DNA of 64,000 bases from G963665975 sp963665975 (GCA_963665975.1 OY762508.1:2604001-2668000), one strand, 5' to 3'. Counted from the first letter of the stretch, positions 26,954 to 36,928 are shown. Translations and numbers: made by a program. Notes: generated from the letters alone by a model not told the origin.

Positions 26954-28390
26954 TTAACGGTCCTCGGAAACGGGATTGGGCGACGGGAACCGCACGCCGG
27001 CAGCCTCTTGCCACCGGGCAAGCATGGCCTGAAGCTCCTGCGCTTTCTCCGGATTGGAGTTCACAAGATTCACCGTTTCACCGGGATCGTTCAGCAGGTC
27101 GTAGAGCTCGCTGCGCCCATCTTCAAAGAAAGAGATGAGTTTCCAGGGACCCTGTCGGATTGCCCCGCCGGGGTTGCCTCCCTGATTGCCGTAGTGCGGG
27201 TAATGCCAATACAACGCATTCCGTTCCACAGGCTCTGTCCCACGCAAAAGCGGTGCGAGGCTAATGCCATCCTGGTGCTGCTCGGGGCGTAGGGGAAGGC
27301 CGGCCATGTCCAGCATAGTGGGAAAGAAATCGGTGCTGACAACAGGTTCCGCGACTGTGGCCATCGCGGGAGCCACGCCGGGCCACTTAACGATAAACGG
27401 TTCGCGTATGCCGCCTTCATAGAGCCATCCCTTGCCGCCGCGAAGCGGCAAGTTGCTCGTCGGATGCCCCTCGGAGGTGCTGAGGCCTCCGTTGTCCGAC
27501 GTGAACAGTACCACCGTCCGGTCGGAGACTCCCAGGGAGTCCAGTGCTTGCAGCACGACACCTACCGCCTCATCCATGGCTTCCACCATGCCCGCGTAGA
27601 TTGCGTGATTCTGCACCTGCCGCACCTTGCGGCTTCCCTCGGTACCCCAGGAATTGCCCGGCCAACTCTCTCGCTTTGCCTCGTACTTGGCTTCCAGGTC
27701 CGGCCGCGTCATGAGCGGCGTGTGAACCGAATAAAAGGACAAAAATGCCAGGAACGGAGCATCCGTACTCTGTGACACAAATTCTACGGTCTCTCTCGCC
27801 AACCGTGCGGGTAAGTGTTCGCCTTCCGGGCCGTCTTTCAGGCGCGGGTTGTCATAGGGCGTGAAGTAGCGTCCCCGCCCGTACGGTCCGCCACGCTCCC
27901 AGCCACCCCGATTGATGGCAAAACCGTGGTCTTCGGGATACGAGCCTTCCTTTCCCAAATGCCACTTGCCGGCGAAAAAGGTTCGGTAGCCAGCCTGTTG
28001 GAAAGCCTCGGCAAGTGTTGTTTCCGCGTGGGGCAGCTGATCGGTGTACGGAGCCGGCAAGAGCGGCATGCTGCGCGTCCAGTGCTGGGCGGCGGTTTCC
28101 GGTTGCGGTGCACCGAACCAGTCCGTGGTGTGCAGCCGGCCGGGATAAACACCGGTCATGATGCTTGCCCGCGTAGGACTGCACACGGGAGCCGCAGCAT
28201 AGCCGTCTGTAAAACGCACACCCTCGCGGGCCAGACGGTCTATATGCGGCGTCTCGTAGAATGTACCAGGATTGTACGCTCCGACATCCATATAGCCGAG
28301 GTCGTCGACCAGGATGAACACGAAATTCGGCGGCGGCGCCTCGTGACAGGCGCTCAGGACGAGCAGAGCCAGGATGCAGTGGATTCGCAC
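26954..28390 (-). CDS. Sulfatase lipoprotein
   Basis: The likely start is GTG 28390, preceded by GAGGG and opening with VRIHCILALLVLSACHEA, a lipoprotein signal with lipobox LSAC. This gives 478 residues. In-frame upstream ATG codons would lie inside the EcsC gene. Sulfatase motifs are complete: LVDDLGYMD (metal Asp pair), CSPTR (formylglycine Cys, type I), GKWHLG, and TSDNGG. The C-terminal subdomain has GPWKLI and ELYDLLNDPGE. It should desulfate a glycan at the cell envelope. Substrate unknown. The sulfatase at 2128-3471 is a second member of the family but clearly diverged. Confidence 0.9.
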   Translation of the reverse strand: MRIHCILALLVLSACHEAPPPNFVFILVDDLGYMDVGAYNPGTFYETPHIDRLAREGVRFTDGYAAAPVCSPTRASIMTGVYPGRLHTTDWFGAPQPETAAQHWTRSMPLLPAPYTDQLPHAETTLAEAFQQAGYRTFFAGKWHLGKEGSYPEDHGFAINRGGWERGGPYGRGRYFTPYDNPRLKDGPEGEHLPARLARETVEFVSQSTDAPFLAFLSFYSVHTPLMTRPDLEAKYEAKRESWPGNSWGTEGSRKVRQVQNHAIYAGMVEAMDEAVGVVLQALDSLGVSDRTVVLFTSDNGGLSTSEGHPTSNLPLRGGKGWLYEGGIREPFIVKWPGVAPAMATVAEPVVSTDFFPTMLDMAGLPLRPEQHQDGISLAPLLRGTEPVERNALYWHYPHYGNQGGNPGGAIRQGPWKLISFFEDGRSELYDLLNDPGETVNLVNSNPEKAQELQAMLARWQEAAGVRFPSPNPVSEDR

Positions 28391-28403
28391 CGTGTTTACG
28401 CCC

Positions 28404-29255
28404 TCAGCGTACTTGTTCGATGGCTTCCATAAGGACGGCCAACGAGTATTTAGCCAGGAGGCGGCGCTCACGGTAAAGGTGGAGCGCTGCTTCACATACA
28501 CGTGTAGTGTAGTATGCATTGAAGCCACCTCCCGCAAGTGCGCCAGCCACTGGAATGATCTGGGCCAATTTTGCGCGTGTAAGACGGGCGCCGAGCAGCT
28601 GGGCCATGCCACGGAGCGACCCGGACACGGCAGCTTGCTCGAGTGTCGCAGCGGTCTCCTTGCGTGCGACAGAGCCTATGGGTATGGTTCCTGCTCGCAC
28701 ACTTGGGGCCGAAGCAATATATAGAATCTGCAGGGCGAACAGGCGCTCCTCTTCCAGTTCCATGTCGTACCCGTAGCACGTCGCTGTTTCACCCACGGCC
28801 CGGAGATTAAGCGCCACCAGACCCACGATGTCGGGCACGATGCCCGCGACGCCAACAAACCCGGCGGCCGCCCCCTGTGCAGCGGCCACTGCACGATATT
28901 TGATGTCCAACCCGCGCACCACGTTGTCTGCGGGTTCAATGTCAAGTCTGTGAATGTCCGCGACCGTGTAGACGGCATGCCCGGCCTCGTGGTAGCGCCT
29001 GTAAATGGCCTCGCGCCAAAGCGTGTCCTGCATGATGTCGTTGGTGATGCGCAAAAGCCCCGTCACCACGTTGTTTATTGTCCAGTCAATCCCTGGAGTT
29101 TGCAGGACACGCGTGGAAAGACGCCGCATCCGTCGATTAATGCCCTCGATGGCGCTGCCAAACCAGCCCAGCGTCGGATTCCTCCAACGGTGAATATCAT
29201 TCAGGAGACTGCGTTCGTACGCGGTAGGTCGCAGGGTGACGGGAAGTGTTTCCAA
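28404..29255 (-). CDS. EcsC-family protein
   Basis: A 283-residue protein matching the EcsC domain pattern: an N-terminal helical part, then AAAQGAAAGFVGVAGIVPDI and VGLVALNLRAVGETATCYGY, and late LAQIIPVAGALAGGGFNAYY, the hydrophobic Gly-rich segments that mark the family. EcsC proteins are membrane-associated and of poorly known function. Its stop is 13 bp before the GTG start of the sulfatase gene. Confidence 0.8.
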   Translation of the reverse strand: METLPVTLRPTAYERSLLNDIHRWRNPTLGWFGSAIEGINRRMRRLSTRVLQTPGIDWTINNVVTGLLRITNDIMQDTLWREAIYRRYHEAGHAVYTVADIHRLDIEPADNVVRGLDIKYRAVAAAQGAAAGFVGVAGIVPDIVGLVALNLRAVGETATCYGYDMELEEERLFALQILYIASAPSVRAGTIPIGSVARKETAATLEQAAVSGSLRGMAQLLGARLTRAKLAQIIPVAGALAGGGFNAYYTTRVCEAALHLYRERRLLAKYSLAVLMEAIEQVR

Positions 29256-29324
29256 GTTGCAAATCCTCTGTCATAGACGGCGCACACCGGGATTAACCGC
29301 AGCATGCGTATAATGTTTAGCCGG

Positions 29325-31247
29325 TTAGTTCGCGATCGGCCAGAAGACGCCGAAGCGGAAGCGCCGCTCAGGGAGGGGATAGAGGGGTACGATCTGATTG
29401 CCCACAAGAAGCTGCGTGCCACTAAGCACGTTTTCATAGGCCACAAACAACCGCGCCGTGCGCACGGTACCCTCTATGACCACATCCAGTGCGCCCGACG
29501 CGGGAAGCTTGCCGGCGGCGGGGTACAGGCGGCTTTCCGATCCTGGAAACACGAGCATGCCGGTAGGTGCGTGGAGTGCACGGCCGCGCATGGCTGTCCA
29601 GTAGCGAACACGAATCGACGCATTGAGATCGAGGTCTCCCTGGAACAGGAGGTACCTGGCTCCAAGGCGCGCGTGGACGAAGAAAGAGGGTACGGGCGTC
29701 TCCTGAAGAGTGCCCGGGTGGACCACCATAGTTGGCATGGCCCGCAGGTAGAATCCGCGCCGCGCGTTGCGCCGGAACCATACTTCCCCGCCTACTCCGC
29801 GTGTCGTGGCAATTCCTGCCATGGTGCGTACTGCGATGCTGTCCTCTCCCGCCAGATAGGCCTCCACACCCTGATCCTGCATGTGCGCAAAGCCGAAGGC
29901 TTCGCCCCCGATGCCGCCGAGCTGCAGCGCCAGGCCTGCGCGGACAAGTGAGTGGCGCCCACTGGTCACGGACGGTGCGCCATCCGCAAAACGCCCCCAG
30001 CCGTGCAGGTGCACCCAAGAGGCTGGATCTCCAGAGTGTGAGAGGTCGGCAAACAGGCGGACTTCGCCCAGTTGCTGCGACATGTGCAGGCCGCCGCCCA
30101 ACGCAGTACTGCGCGCCAAAAAAACGCCGCCCTCCAGGAGGACGGAAAGACTGCCGAAACGAACACTGTCGCGCAGGGTGGCATGCAGGCGCGTGCGCGC
30201 AAGGTCGTCAGGCAGGACATTGCTTCGGAGTAAGCGATCAGTCCATCCCTCCAATACGACTCGGAGAGCGTGCGGGCCAAGAAGGATGTCTTGCGCCAGC
30301 CGACCGCCAATGCGCATGGCCGTAGCCGAGAGCGTGTCCGAGCGCGGCCGGTGATACCGGAATGTCTGTGCGGTATGGAACACCTGCGCTGTAAGAGGCT
30401 CGGCAAGCAGGCGTACGCGCAGGGTGAGCGCCAAATCGTTTCGCACCGTGCGGCGCGTAGCATCGCCATTTTCTACGTTTGCGGTTAGCCGGTTATAGAT
30501 GGATGCGTAGGTGACGCCCGGGATGACCCCGCCATGCGCCCCGAGGCGTCGCTGGTTGTGCAGCCATGTAGCCTCCAGCGACCAGTCCGGTTGCTGCGCA
30601 CGCGCACGAAGAAGCACCTGTCGCATCCGGTGCAGCTTGCTGCCGGGATACTCGCCTGTGGCGGCGCCTCCACCGTAGGCAAAGAGTACGTCCATGCTAC
30701 CGGACCCAAGCGACCGCTGTTGCCGGTGCGCCGCAGCAATGCGCTGCAGATCTCCGCTACCAGACTGATAGTGTAATTCGGTCAGTATTGGTGCATACTC
30801 AAAGGACCGTAATTCCGCAACTACGCCCAGGGGAGCCCCGTGGCGGCCAGGTTGCAGGCCCAAGGGCTCGAGTAGCGCCGTGGGTAACAAATCGTAGCGG
30901 GGACGTCCCGTAATGAGATCGTCAAACGGCAAGCCGCCAAGCTGCAAGGCGATCTTTTGGGGATTCATCCCATATGGACTCCAGGCGTTAGGCCACCCGA
31001 AAGCGCCAAAGTCATGGCTAAAAGAGCCTGACTCTTCGGCAAGCAGGCCGACGACATCCTCGACGATGGTGTGGGCCGCCGCTGAATCCGTCATGGTGGT
31101 GGCATGTTCGGCCCCTCGAAACGGCATGAGCGGGCGCCGCATGGTGCTGTCGGGGGTCAGCTGCTGGCCGCAGACGGGAGTGGAGGCCCAGAGTACGACG
31201 GCAAGTAGCGCGAGTAGACCGAGATGCAAGGAGCAGGGCACCGTCAT
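29325..31247 (-). CDS. Putative outer membrane beta-barrel protein
   Basis: From the ATG at 31247 the product has 640 residues, with a signal peptide ending near STPVCGQ. After a short periplasmic N-terminal part with a plug-like ALQLGGLPFDDLITGRPRYD, the remainder alternates amphipathic strands and ends RFRFGVFWPIAN with the aromatic pattern of barrel C-termini. I do not recognise a named family; it resembles TonB-receptor-like or porin-like proteins of the Bacteroidota line without a TonB box I can identify. Function unknown. Confidence 0.65.
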   Translation of the reverse strand: MTVPCSLHLGLLALLAVVLWASTPVCGQQLTPDSTMRRPLMPFRGAEHATTMTDSAAAHTIVEDVVGLLAEESGSFSHDFGAFGWPNAWSPYGMNPQKIALQLGGLPFDDLITGRPRYDLLPTALLEPLGLQPGRHGAPLGVVAELRSFEYAPILTELHYQSGSGDLQRIAAAHRQQRSLGSGSMDVLFAYGGGAATGEYPGSKLHRMRQVLLRARAQQPDWSLEATWLHNQRRLGAHGGVIPGVTYASIYNRLTANVENGDATRRTVRNDLALTLRVRLLAEPLTAQVFHTAQTFRYHRPRSDTLSATAMRIGGRLAQDILLGPHALRVVLEGWTDRLLRSNVLPDDLARTRLHATLRDSVRFGSLSVLLEGGVFLARSTALGGGLHMSQQLGEVRLFADLSHSGDPASWVHLHGWGRFADGAPSVTSGRHSLVRAGLALQLGGIGGEAFGFAHMQDQGVEAYLAGEDSIAVRTMAGIATTRGVGGEVWFRRNARRGFYLRAMPTMVVHPGTLQETPVPSFFVHARLGARYLLFQGDLDLNASIRVRYWTAMRGRALHAPTGMLVFPGSESRLYPAAGKLPASGALDVVIEGTVRTARLFVAYENVLSGTQLLVGNQIVPLYPLPERRFRFGVFWPIAN

Positions 31248-31284
31248 CAAATACGCGGCCAGAATATAAAGGCGTTCATGTCAG

Positions 31285-32187
31285 CTATACCCGCTGCCGA
31301 AGGTAGGCTAAATTCTGCACCGTAAAAGGCTTGCAGGGAATGCCAAAAACATCGTAAAACTTCGACTCGTCGCAGGTGTTGCCACGAATGAGCATTTCGA
31401 ACTGGTCACGCGTAATGGGAAGTTGTCCCCAGCGCCCTACCGTGCCGAGCCCCGCACGCGCAATTGAAATGGGTATGGGGATCTTAGGCTTGGGCCGTTG
31501 GCCAAGCCCTCGCGTGATTACATCGAGGATTTCGATATAGCTATAGCGATCCTTCCCGCCAAGACAAAACGTGCCATTGCATGCCGCATCCAGCTCTAGC
31601 GCCTGTACGCATGCGGCGGCGACGGTTTCCACGGCAATCGGCTGCATGGAATAATCGCCGCGCCCGAAGACAGGCAGGATGGGAGAGCGCTTGATGAGTG
31701 TGCCTGCCAGACGGGTGCAGAATTCCATACGGTCCGGCCCAGGATCCCCAAAGATGAGCGACGGCCGCAGGATGGTCCAGCGCGGCAGAGCCGACTGCCG
31801 GACAAGCTCTTCCGCCTGCCATTTCGTGGTTTGATAGCGTGATGCGCCACGCTTGCTTGCCCCGTTGGCACTCATGTGTACGAAACGCGTGATGCCTGTG
31901 CGCGCGGCCTCCGCGATGACATGGCGCGTCGCCTCAACGTGCATCGCTTCAAAGGTGATGCCCTGCCTGGGGCGCTCTTCGATAATGCCGACGAGATGAA
32001 TCACCGCGTCGCAGCCCTCCATCAGGCCGCGTAGCGATTCTGGCCGCGTAACGTCTCCTGTAGCAGTTTCTGCGGGCAAACCGCCGGGTGTGCGCACCAG
32101 GCAACGCACCGCGTAGCCTCGGCGGAGTAGCTCTTGTAGCACATAGGCGCCGACAAAGCCACTTGCGCCCGTCAAGAATACGCGCAT
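31285..32187 (-). CDS. NAD(P)-binding Rossmann protein, atypical SDR (NDUFA9-like)
   Basis: A 300-residue protein starting MRVFLTGASGFVGAYVLQEL, an extended SDR dinucleotide-binding motif (TGxxGxxG). It follows the atypical SDR type of complex I NDUFA9-like and NmrA-like proteins: VIHLVGIIEE, FVHMSANGA, YQTTKWQAEELV (the YxxxK pair reads YQTTK) and WTILRPSLIFG. A quinone-linked or lipid-related role is suggested for relatives. It is divergent from rsmD, with 93 bp between starts. Confidence 0.8.
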   Translation of the reverse strand: MRVFLTGASGFVGAYVLQELLRRGYAVRCLVRTPGGLPAETATGDVTRPESLRGLMEGCDAVIHLVGIIEERPRQGITFEAMHVEATRHVIAEAARTGITRFVHMSANGASKRGASRYQTTKWQAEELVRQSALPRWTILRPSLIFGDPGPDRMEFCTRLAGTLIKRSPILPVFGRGDYSMQPIAVETVAAACVQALELDAACNGTFCLGGKDRYSYIEILDVITRGLGQRPKPKIPIPISIARAGLGTVGRWGQLPITRDQFEMLIRGNTCDESKFYDVFGIPCKPFTVQNLAYLRQRV

Positions 32188-32280
32188 AACGTATTCGAAG
32201 GTTTTGGGAAGGAGACACCTTGCAAGTTACCTTATTATGAAACAAGATTGCTCTGGCGCCCATCCTATCGCATCCGTGCC

Positions 32281-32832
32281 ATGCATATTATCGCAGGGCG
32301 CTTGCGCCGCCGCCGGCTGCACGCGCCAAAGGGTTTGAAAACTAGACCTACCTCCGGGCGCGTGCGTGAAGCTATGTTCAACATCCTGGAAAGCCGACGC
32401 TCGCTGGACGGAGCAGCCGTCCTGGACCTGTTTGCAGGCATAGGCAGTCTCGGCCTCGAGGCCCTGAGTCGTGGAGCCGCCTCGGCGGTGTTCGTCGAAG
32501 ACAGGCCTGCCGTGTTGCAGGTAGCCCGCCGGAATGCCGAGGAGTGCGGAGTCAGCAGTGCTTGCCGGTTTCAGTGCATGGACGCGTTGAGGTATCTGGA
32601 GCGCTACCATGGTCCGCCCTGGGATCTCGTATTTGCTGATCCGCCGTACGGGTTGGAGTCTGCGGCGGATCTTCCCGCCGGGATAGCTCCTATTCTTGCG
32701 CCCGATGGCCTGTTTGTTTTCGAACATGATCGTCGCTGGCGGTATGAAGCCTGCCCTGGTCTGGTCCTGCGCCGGGTCTATGGCCGGACTACGATCAGCG
32801 TATTCGAACATGTGCGGGAAGCGCCTGAATGA
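32281..32832 (+). CDS. rsmD: 16S rRNA (guanine966-N2)-methyltransferase
   Basis: The ATG at 32281 (MHIIAGRLRRR) gives 183 residues, the usual length. The N-terminal GLKTRPTSGRVREAMFNIL is the RsmD signature, VLDLFAGIGSLGLEALSRGA the SAM-binding loop, and FADPPYG the catalytic DPPY. It methylates G966 of 16S rRNA. coaD follows after 160 bp, a common rsmD-coaD pairing in bacteria. Confidence 0.95.
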   Translation: MHIIAGRLRRRRLHAPKGLKTRPTSGRVREAMFNILESRRSLDGAAVLDLFAGIGSLGLEALSRGAASAVFVEDRPAVLQVARRNAEECGVSSACRFQCMDALRYLERYHGPPWDLVFADPPYGLESAADLPAGIAPILAPDGLFVFEHDRRWRYEACPGLVLRRVYGRTTISVFEHVREAPE

Positions 32833-32992
32833 AAGTGTTACTTCCTGATTGCTAATGCGCTAATTTTGTTTGTGCCACTTTCTGCAGAGTGGCGTGCGCC
32901 CGATGTCCGGACCAATCATTGGTCTGGGCCAATCATCGTGGCGACACCATGACCGGGGCCCTGTTCCAGGCTTCGGCGGAAATCCAACCAGC
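32833..32992. other. rsmD-coaD spacer with a 15-bp palindrome
   Basis: No gene is seen. GACCAATCATTGGTC at 32910-32924 is a perfect palindrome around a central C, and part of it (CCAATCAT) recurs at 32929-32936. It could be an operator for coaD; no regulator is known. Confidence 0.4.
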
Positions 32993-33481
32993 ATGGAATC
33001 CAATTTCGACAGGCGCCTCGCACTGTATCCCGGCACGTTTGACCCGTTCACCTACGGGCATCTTGACATTGCCAGACGTGCCCTGCGTATTTTTGAAACC
33101 GTCGAAATCACTATTGCCGTGAACGCCGACAAGGAATCTCTGCTTGCGCTGGACCAACGTTGCGATTTGATTCGCAAGAGCACGGCCCACCTGTCGGGGA
33201 TTTCCGTCGTCACTTTTGAAGGCCTTCTGGTCGACTATGCCCGCACGCGCGCGGCTTGTGCGCTCGTGCGCGGCCTTCGGCAGGTGAGCGATTTTGAGAG
33301 CGAATTTCAAATGGCATTCGCCAACCGCAAGCTCTACCCGGAGTTAGAGACCGTGTTTCTCATGACCTCGGAGGAGTATGCTCTTGTCAGTTCGACGATC
33401 GTGCGCGATGTGCACCGTTGGGGTGGAGATCTTACCCCCTTCGTACCACAGCCTGTCGTGGACGCTCTTCGCCGCCGATAA
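32993..33481 (+). CDS. coaD: Phosphopantetheine adenylyltransferase
   Basis: The ATG at 32993 (MESNFDRRLALYPGTFDP) gives 162 residues, the normal CoaD size. The nucleotidyltransferase motif GTFDPFTYGHLDI and the C-terminal SSTIVRD match the family; VRGLRQVSDFESEFQMAFAN is the conserved CoaD centre. It performs the fourth step of coenzyme A synthesis. The longer frame to 32870 has no family homology. Confidence 0.96.
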   Translation: MESNFDRRLALYPGTFDPFTYGHLDIARRALRIFETVEITIAVNADKESLLALDQRCDLIRKSTAHLSGISVVTFEGLLVDYARTRAACALVRGLRQVSDFESEFQMAFANRKLYPELETVFLMTSEEYALVSSTIVRDVHRWGGDLTPFVPQPVVDALRRR

Positions 33482-33523
33482 GGTCGAAACCACGGCGGAT
33501 CCTTTCACAATCCATTGCAGCCG

Positions 33524-34720
33524 ATGACGATGTTCAATCCACGCGTGGCGTCCATGCAGCCATCCGCTACGCTTGCCATGTCGGCGAAGGCCAAGCAGCT
33601 CGCACGGGCAGGCAATCCAGTCATCGCCCTGAGCGCTGGCGAGCCGGACTTTGGAACCCCGGCTCCCATCGCGGAAGCGGGCATTGCCGCGATACGCGAA
33701 GGCTTTACGCGCTATACGCAGAATACAGGGATGCCGGAGCTTCGTGAGGCTATCTGCAAGAAACTGCAGCGGGATAGCGGCCTGGAGTACACGCCGTCAC
33801 AAGTCCTGTGCTCCAACGGTGCGAAGCAGTCTGTGGCGCTCGCGATAGCGGTGCTGTGCGCCGAAGGCGACGAAGTGTTGATCCCTGCGCCCTACTGGGT
33901 CAGTTACCCGGAAATGACCCGCTTTGCGGGAGCCAGGCCCATCGTGATGCCTACGTCGGTGGACACGGGGTATCGCATTACCGCGGATATGCTGGAGGCG
34001 GCCATTACCGACCGCACACGGGTTCTTGTTCACTGCTCCCCGTCCAACCCGACAGGCAGCGTGTATCCCCGCGAAGAGATCGAAGCGCTCGCGGAGGTCT
34101 TTAGCCGGAATCCGCGCATCGTCGTGGTTTCTGACGAGATCTACGAGTATGTCATCTACGATGCGGAGCATGTGGCGATTGCGAGTACTGCCGGGATGCT
34201 GGACCGGACGGTCACCGTAAATGGATTCTCCAAATGCTTCGCCATGACGGGGTGGCGTCTGGGCTATATGGCTGGTCCGGAAGACATCGTCAAGCAGGCC
34301 GCGAAGGTGCAGGGACAGTTCACCTCTGCGCCCTGCAGCATTACGCAGAAGGCAGGCATCGCCGCGCTTTCCATGGAAGCTGCACCCATACAGACCATGG
34401 TAGCAGCTTTCCGGGAGCGCCGTGACTATGTGCTTGACCGACTGTCCGCCATGGACGGCGTGGTTTGTCCAAAACCCGAGGGCGCGTTCTACGTGTTCCC
34501 GCAGGTGTCGTCGTTCTACGGGCGGCGCACTCCTGGCGGCAGGCTAATCAACGACAGCCAGGACCTGTGTTTCTATCTCCTGGAGGAGCACTACGTGGCG
34601 CTGGTCCCAGGGCAGGCATTCGGTGGTCCGGACGGCATTCGCCTGTCCTATGCGGCCTCGATGGCTGACCTGGAAGAGGCCTTGGACCGTGTGGGACGCG
34701 CCCTTTCCGCGCTCACATAG
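33524..34720 (+). CDS. PLP-dependent aspartate aminotransferase family protein (class I)
   Basis: ATG codons at 33524 and 33530 are possible starts with no clear SD; the first gives 398 residues. SAGEPDFGTP, SNGAKQSVALA, CSPSNPTGSVY, VVSDEIYEYVIYD and the PLP lysine in NGFSKCFAMTGWRLGY identify a type I fold aminotransferase, closest in pattern to aspartate/prephenate aminotransferases (AspC/AatA subgroup Ib). It follows coaD by about 42 bp. Substrate specificity is not certain. Confidence 0.9.
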   Translation: MTMFNPRVASMQPSATLAMSAKAKQLARAGNPVIALSAGEPDFGTPAPIAEAGIAAIREGFTRYTQNTGMPELREAICKKLQRDSGLEYTPSQVLCSNGAKQSVALAIAVLCAEGDEVLIPAPYWVSYPEMTRFAGARPIVMPTSVDTGYRITADMLEAAITDRTRVLVHCSPSNPTGSVYPREEIEALAEVFSRNPRIVVVSDEIYEYVIYDAEHVAIASTAGMLDRTVTVNGFSKCFAMTGWRLGYMAGPEDIVKQAAKVQGQFTSAPCSITQKAGIAALSMEAAPIQTMVAAFRERRDYVLDRLSAMDGVVCPKPEGAFYVFPQVSSFYGRRTPGGRLINDSQDLCFYLLEEHYVALVPGQAFGGPDGIRLSYAASMADLEEALDRVGRALSALT

Positions 34721-34814
34721 CATCACGTGGTTGGCCCAGCAGGAGCAGGATCGAACATCCGGCACCACGAGGCATTGAAGCCGCGATTTCCTGCTCTCGC
34801 CTCCGCCCAGCTCT

Positions 34815-36068
34815 GTGCCGTCGCCGTTGTTCTCCCGCGCCACACCAACATTCCAGCCTGGGGTGGCGCCCAGGCGCGAGAAAAAGGATCGATACTGGCT
34901 ACACGCTGCGCTGTTCTTGGTGACGCTTGTCTCCACTGCGTTTACCGGAGCCCTCATGTTCATCGGTCGCACGGTGGCATGGCAACGGGGCGTGGAGCTG
35001 TTCACGATTGCCGGCTTGCCGGTCACCTCCTCTTTTGTCCTGGATGGGATGGCGTTCTCGCTGTCCCTGTTGGGGTTTTTGACCGTGCATGAGTTTGGCC
35101 ACTACTTCGCCGCGCGCCACCACCGTGTGCGAACGTCATTGCCGTATTACATCCCCTCGCCGTTAATCGGCATTGGGACGCTTGGTGCAGTCATTCGCAT
35201 TCGCGAGCGCATACCTGCCACGCGCGTACTTTTCGATATTGGCGCTGCCGGGCCACTGGCCGGCTTCGTCGTGGCGCTTGGCCTCCTGCTTTATGCCATG
35301 GCTACCATACCTCCACCCGAATATATGTTCGACGTCGGAGGCCACGAGGCCCTGCGCCAACATATCGAGCAGACCGGGCAGTTCCCGGGCACGATGCTGC
35401 CGGGCCCGGAAGGAATCGAGGGGGCGCGCATCATAGTTGGCAATACTGCTCTTTACTGGTTCCTGTCGCAATTCTTTGCGGATCTCCCGCCGATGTATGA
35501 AATGTACCACTACCCAGTGCTTTTTGCGGCATGGCTCGGCCTGTTCTTCACCGCGCTAAACCTGATGCCCGTAGGGCAATTGGACGGCGGACACATCTTG
35601 TATGCGCTTTTTGGTCGTGCGTGGCATGGCCGCCTCGCACGCGTCTTTATGCTGCTGATGCTACTGTCTATGACAATCGGGATGGCCGATGACGGTCCGC
35701 AGCTGCTCGCGGGATTTTTCCCCTGGCTGGCGATGCGGCCCCTGCTGCTGGAGGTACTGGCGTGGATGCTGCTTGGAGCCTTCCTCTTCCTTCTGGTGCG
35801 CCGTATCGTAACAGGATGGCAGTATCTGCCCATCGGCGCCGTCATGCTGCTGTTGGCGGCATTGAGCCGCGTGGCGATTCAAGGATTAGCGGAGTTCGGA
35901 TATTCCGGATGGGCATTGTGGTGCATATTGCTCATCTTTTTCGTGCGGATGGATCATCCGCCAGTCGTGAATCCTGCGCCATTGTCGCGCAGCCGGCGGA
36001 TGCTAGGCATCCTTAGCCTGGTCATTTTTGTGCTCTGCTTCAGCATTCGGCCCCTGTACATTGTATAG
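34815..36068 (+). CDS. Site-2 protease family membrane metallopeptidase
   Basis: A GTG at 34815 is the only reasonable start; the product has 417 residues. The HEFGH zinc motif lies about 95 residues in and the third ligand Asp in LNLMPVGQLDGGHIL, both within membrane helices; about nine hydrophobic segments are visible in all. This is the S2P (M50) pattern of plant EGY-like and cyanobacterial proteases, which cleave substrates in the membrane. No anti-sigma factor or other obvious substrate gene lies beside it. Confidence 0.88.
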   Translation: MPSPLFSRATPTFQPGVAPRREKKDRYWLHAALFLVTLVSTAFTGALMFIGRTVAWQRGVELFTIAGLPVTSSFVLDGMAFSLSLLGFLTVHEFGHYFAARHHRVRTSLPYYIPSPLIGIGTLGAVIRIRERIPATRVLFDIGAAGPLAGFVVALGLLLYAMATIPPPEYMFDVGGHEALRQHIEQTGQFPGTMLPGPEGIEGARIIVGNTALYWFLSQFFADLPPMYEMYHYPVLFAAWLGLFFTALNLMPVGQLDGGHILYALFGRAWHGRLARVFMLLMLLSMTIGMADDGPQLLAGFFPWLAMRPLLLEVLAWMLLGAFLFLLVRRIVTGWQYLPIGAVMLLLAALSRVAIQGLAEFGYSGWALWCILLIFFVRMDHPPVVNPAPLSRSRRMLGILSLVIFVLCFSIRPLYIV

Positions 36069-36106
36069 GAATTCCTACCAGTGCGTGCTGTCCTGAAGGA
36101 AAGAAT

Positions 36107-36928
36107 ATGCGTACACTCGTCCGGCTATCGGCGATCATTCTTGTGTGCATGGCCGCCTGTGATATGGCGCCGGGACCGGAGCCGACCACGTCGCGACAGA
36201 CACGTCTGCAGGACTTCTCCATGACCCCCCAGCGCCTGGTCTACGCGCTGTTGCCTGCAGAGCAGATCACAGGTGACAGCATTCTGGTAACACTCACAAT
36301 CAGCGTAACCGCTCTTGGCGGCGAGGGTGTCAGCGTCCGGTACGTCGTGCAGACGCCCGAAAGCTCGCTGGATCCGCTTGGGTCTGGAGACATGGCCGCT
36401 GCCGGACAGGGTCGTCATACCGCGACGGTGAACGTTACAATTTCAGCGCTGGACGTGCGCACATACACCGTTCTGGTCTATGCCGTAGATAACCGGGAGC
36501 GGATCGTAAGCGAGGTACGCGGGCAACTGGAATACGTACGAGTATTCGAGCCGGGGAGTCCGCCAGTCATCGATTCCCTCGACGTTCCCGCCACCATTCA
36601 GCGGCCAGCGGAGGGACAGCCTTCCAGGAGCCTGTCCCTGGTGGCCATCGTCAGTGATGCGGACGGGCTCACCGATATCGAAACTGTTGAGTTCTGGAAC
36701 AAGAACACGCCCTCCGCGAAAATTGCGATGTGCGACCGCGGTGGCATCCGGCCTTGCGGCGGGAGCGCAGAGAGCGGAGACCTGATAGCCGGAGACGGGC
36801 GCTTTACGCGCCGCGTGTTTATCGCAAGTACCAATGCACTGGGCGTGAACACCCTGGTTTTTCAGGCCACTGACCGGGCGGGCCTGAAGAGCGGCACGAT
36901 AGAGACTAACGTGGAAATCGTCCAATAA
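36107..36928 (+). CDS. Lipoprotein with Ig-like beta-sandwich domains
   Basis: A 273-residue protein with lipobox MAAC (signal MRTLVRLSAIILVCMAAC) and an SD (AAGGA, 6 bases before the ATG). The mature part looks like two Ig/fibronectin-like beta sandwiches: about 35-145 and 150-273, the second containing VIDSLDVPATI, VAIVSDADGLTDIETVEFWN and FQATDRAGLKSG. No catalytic motif is seen. It heads a run of secreted and outer membrane genes on the same strand and may be part of a surface assembly with them. Confidence 0.7.
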   Translation: MRTLVRLSAIILVCMAACDMAPGPEPTTSRQTRLQDFSMTPQRLVYALLPAEQITGDSILVTLTISVTALGGEGVSVRYVVQTPESSLDPLGSGDMAAAGQGRHTATVNVTISALDVRTYTVLVYAVDNRERIVSEVRGQLEYVRVFEPGSPPVIDSLDVPATIQRPAEGQPSRSLSLVAIVSDADGLTDIETVEFWNKNTPSAKIAMCDRGGIRPCGGSAESGDLIAGDGRFTRRVFIASTNALGVNTLVFQATDRAGLKSGTIETNVEIVQ

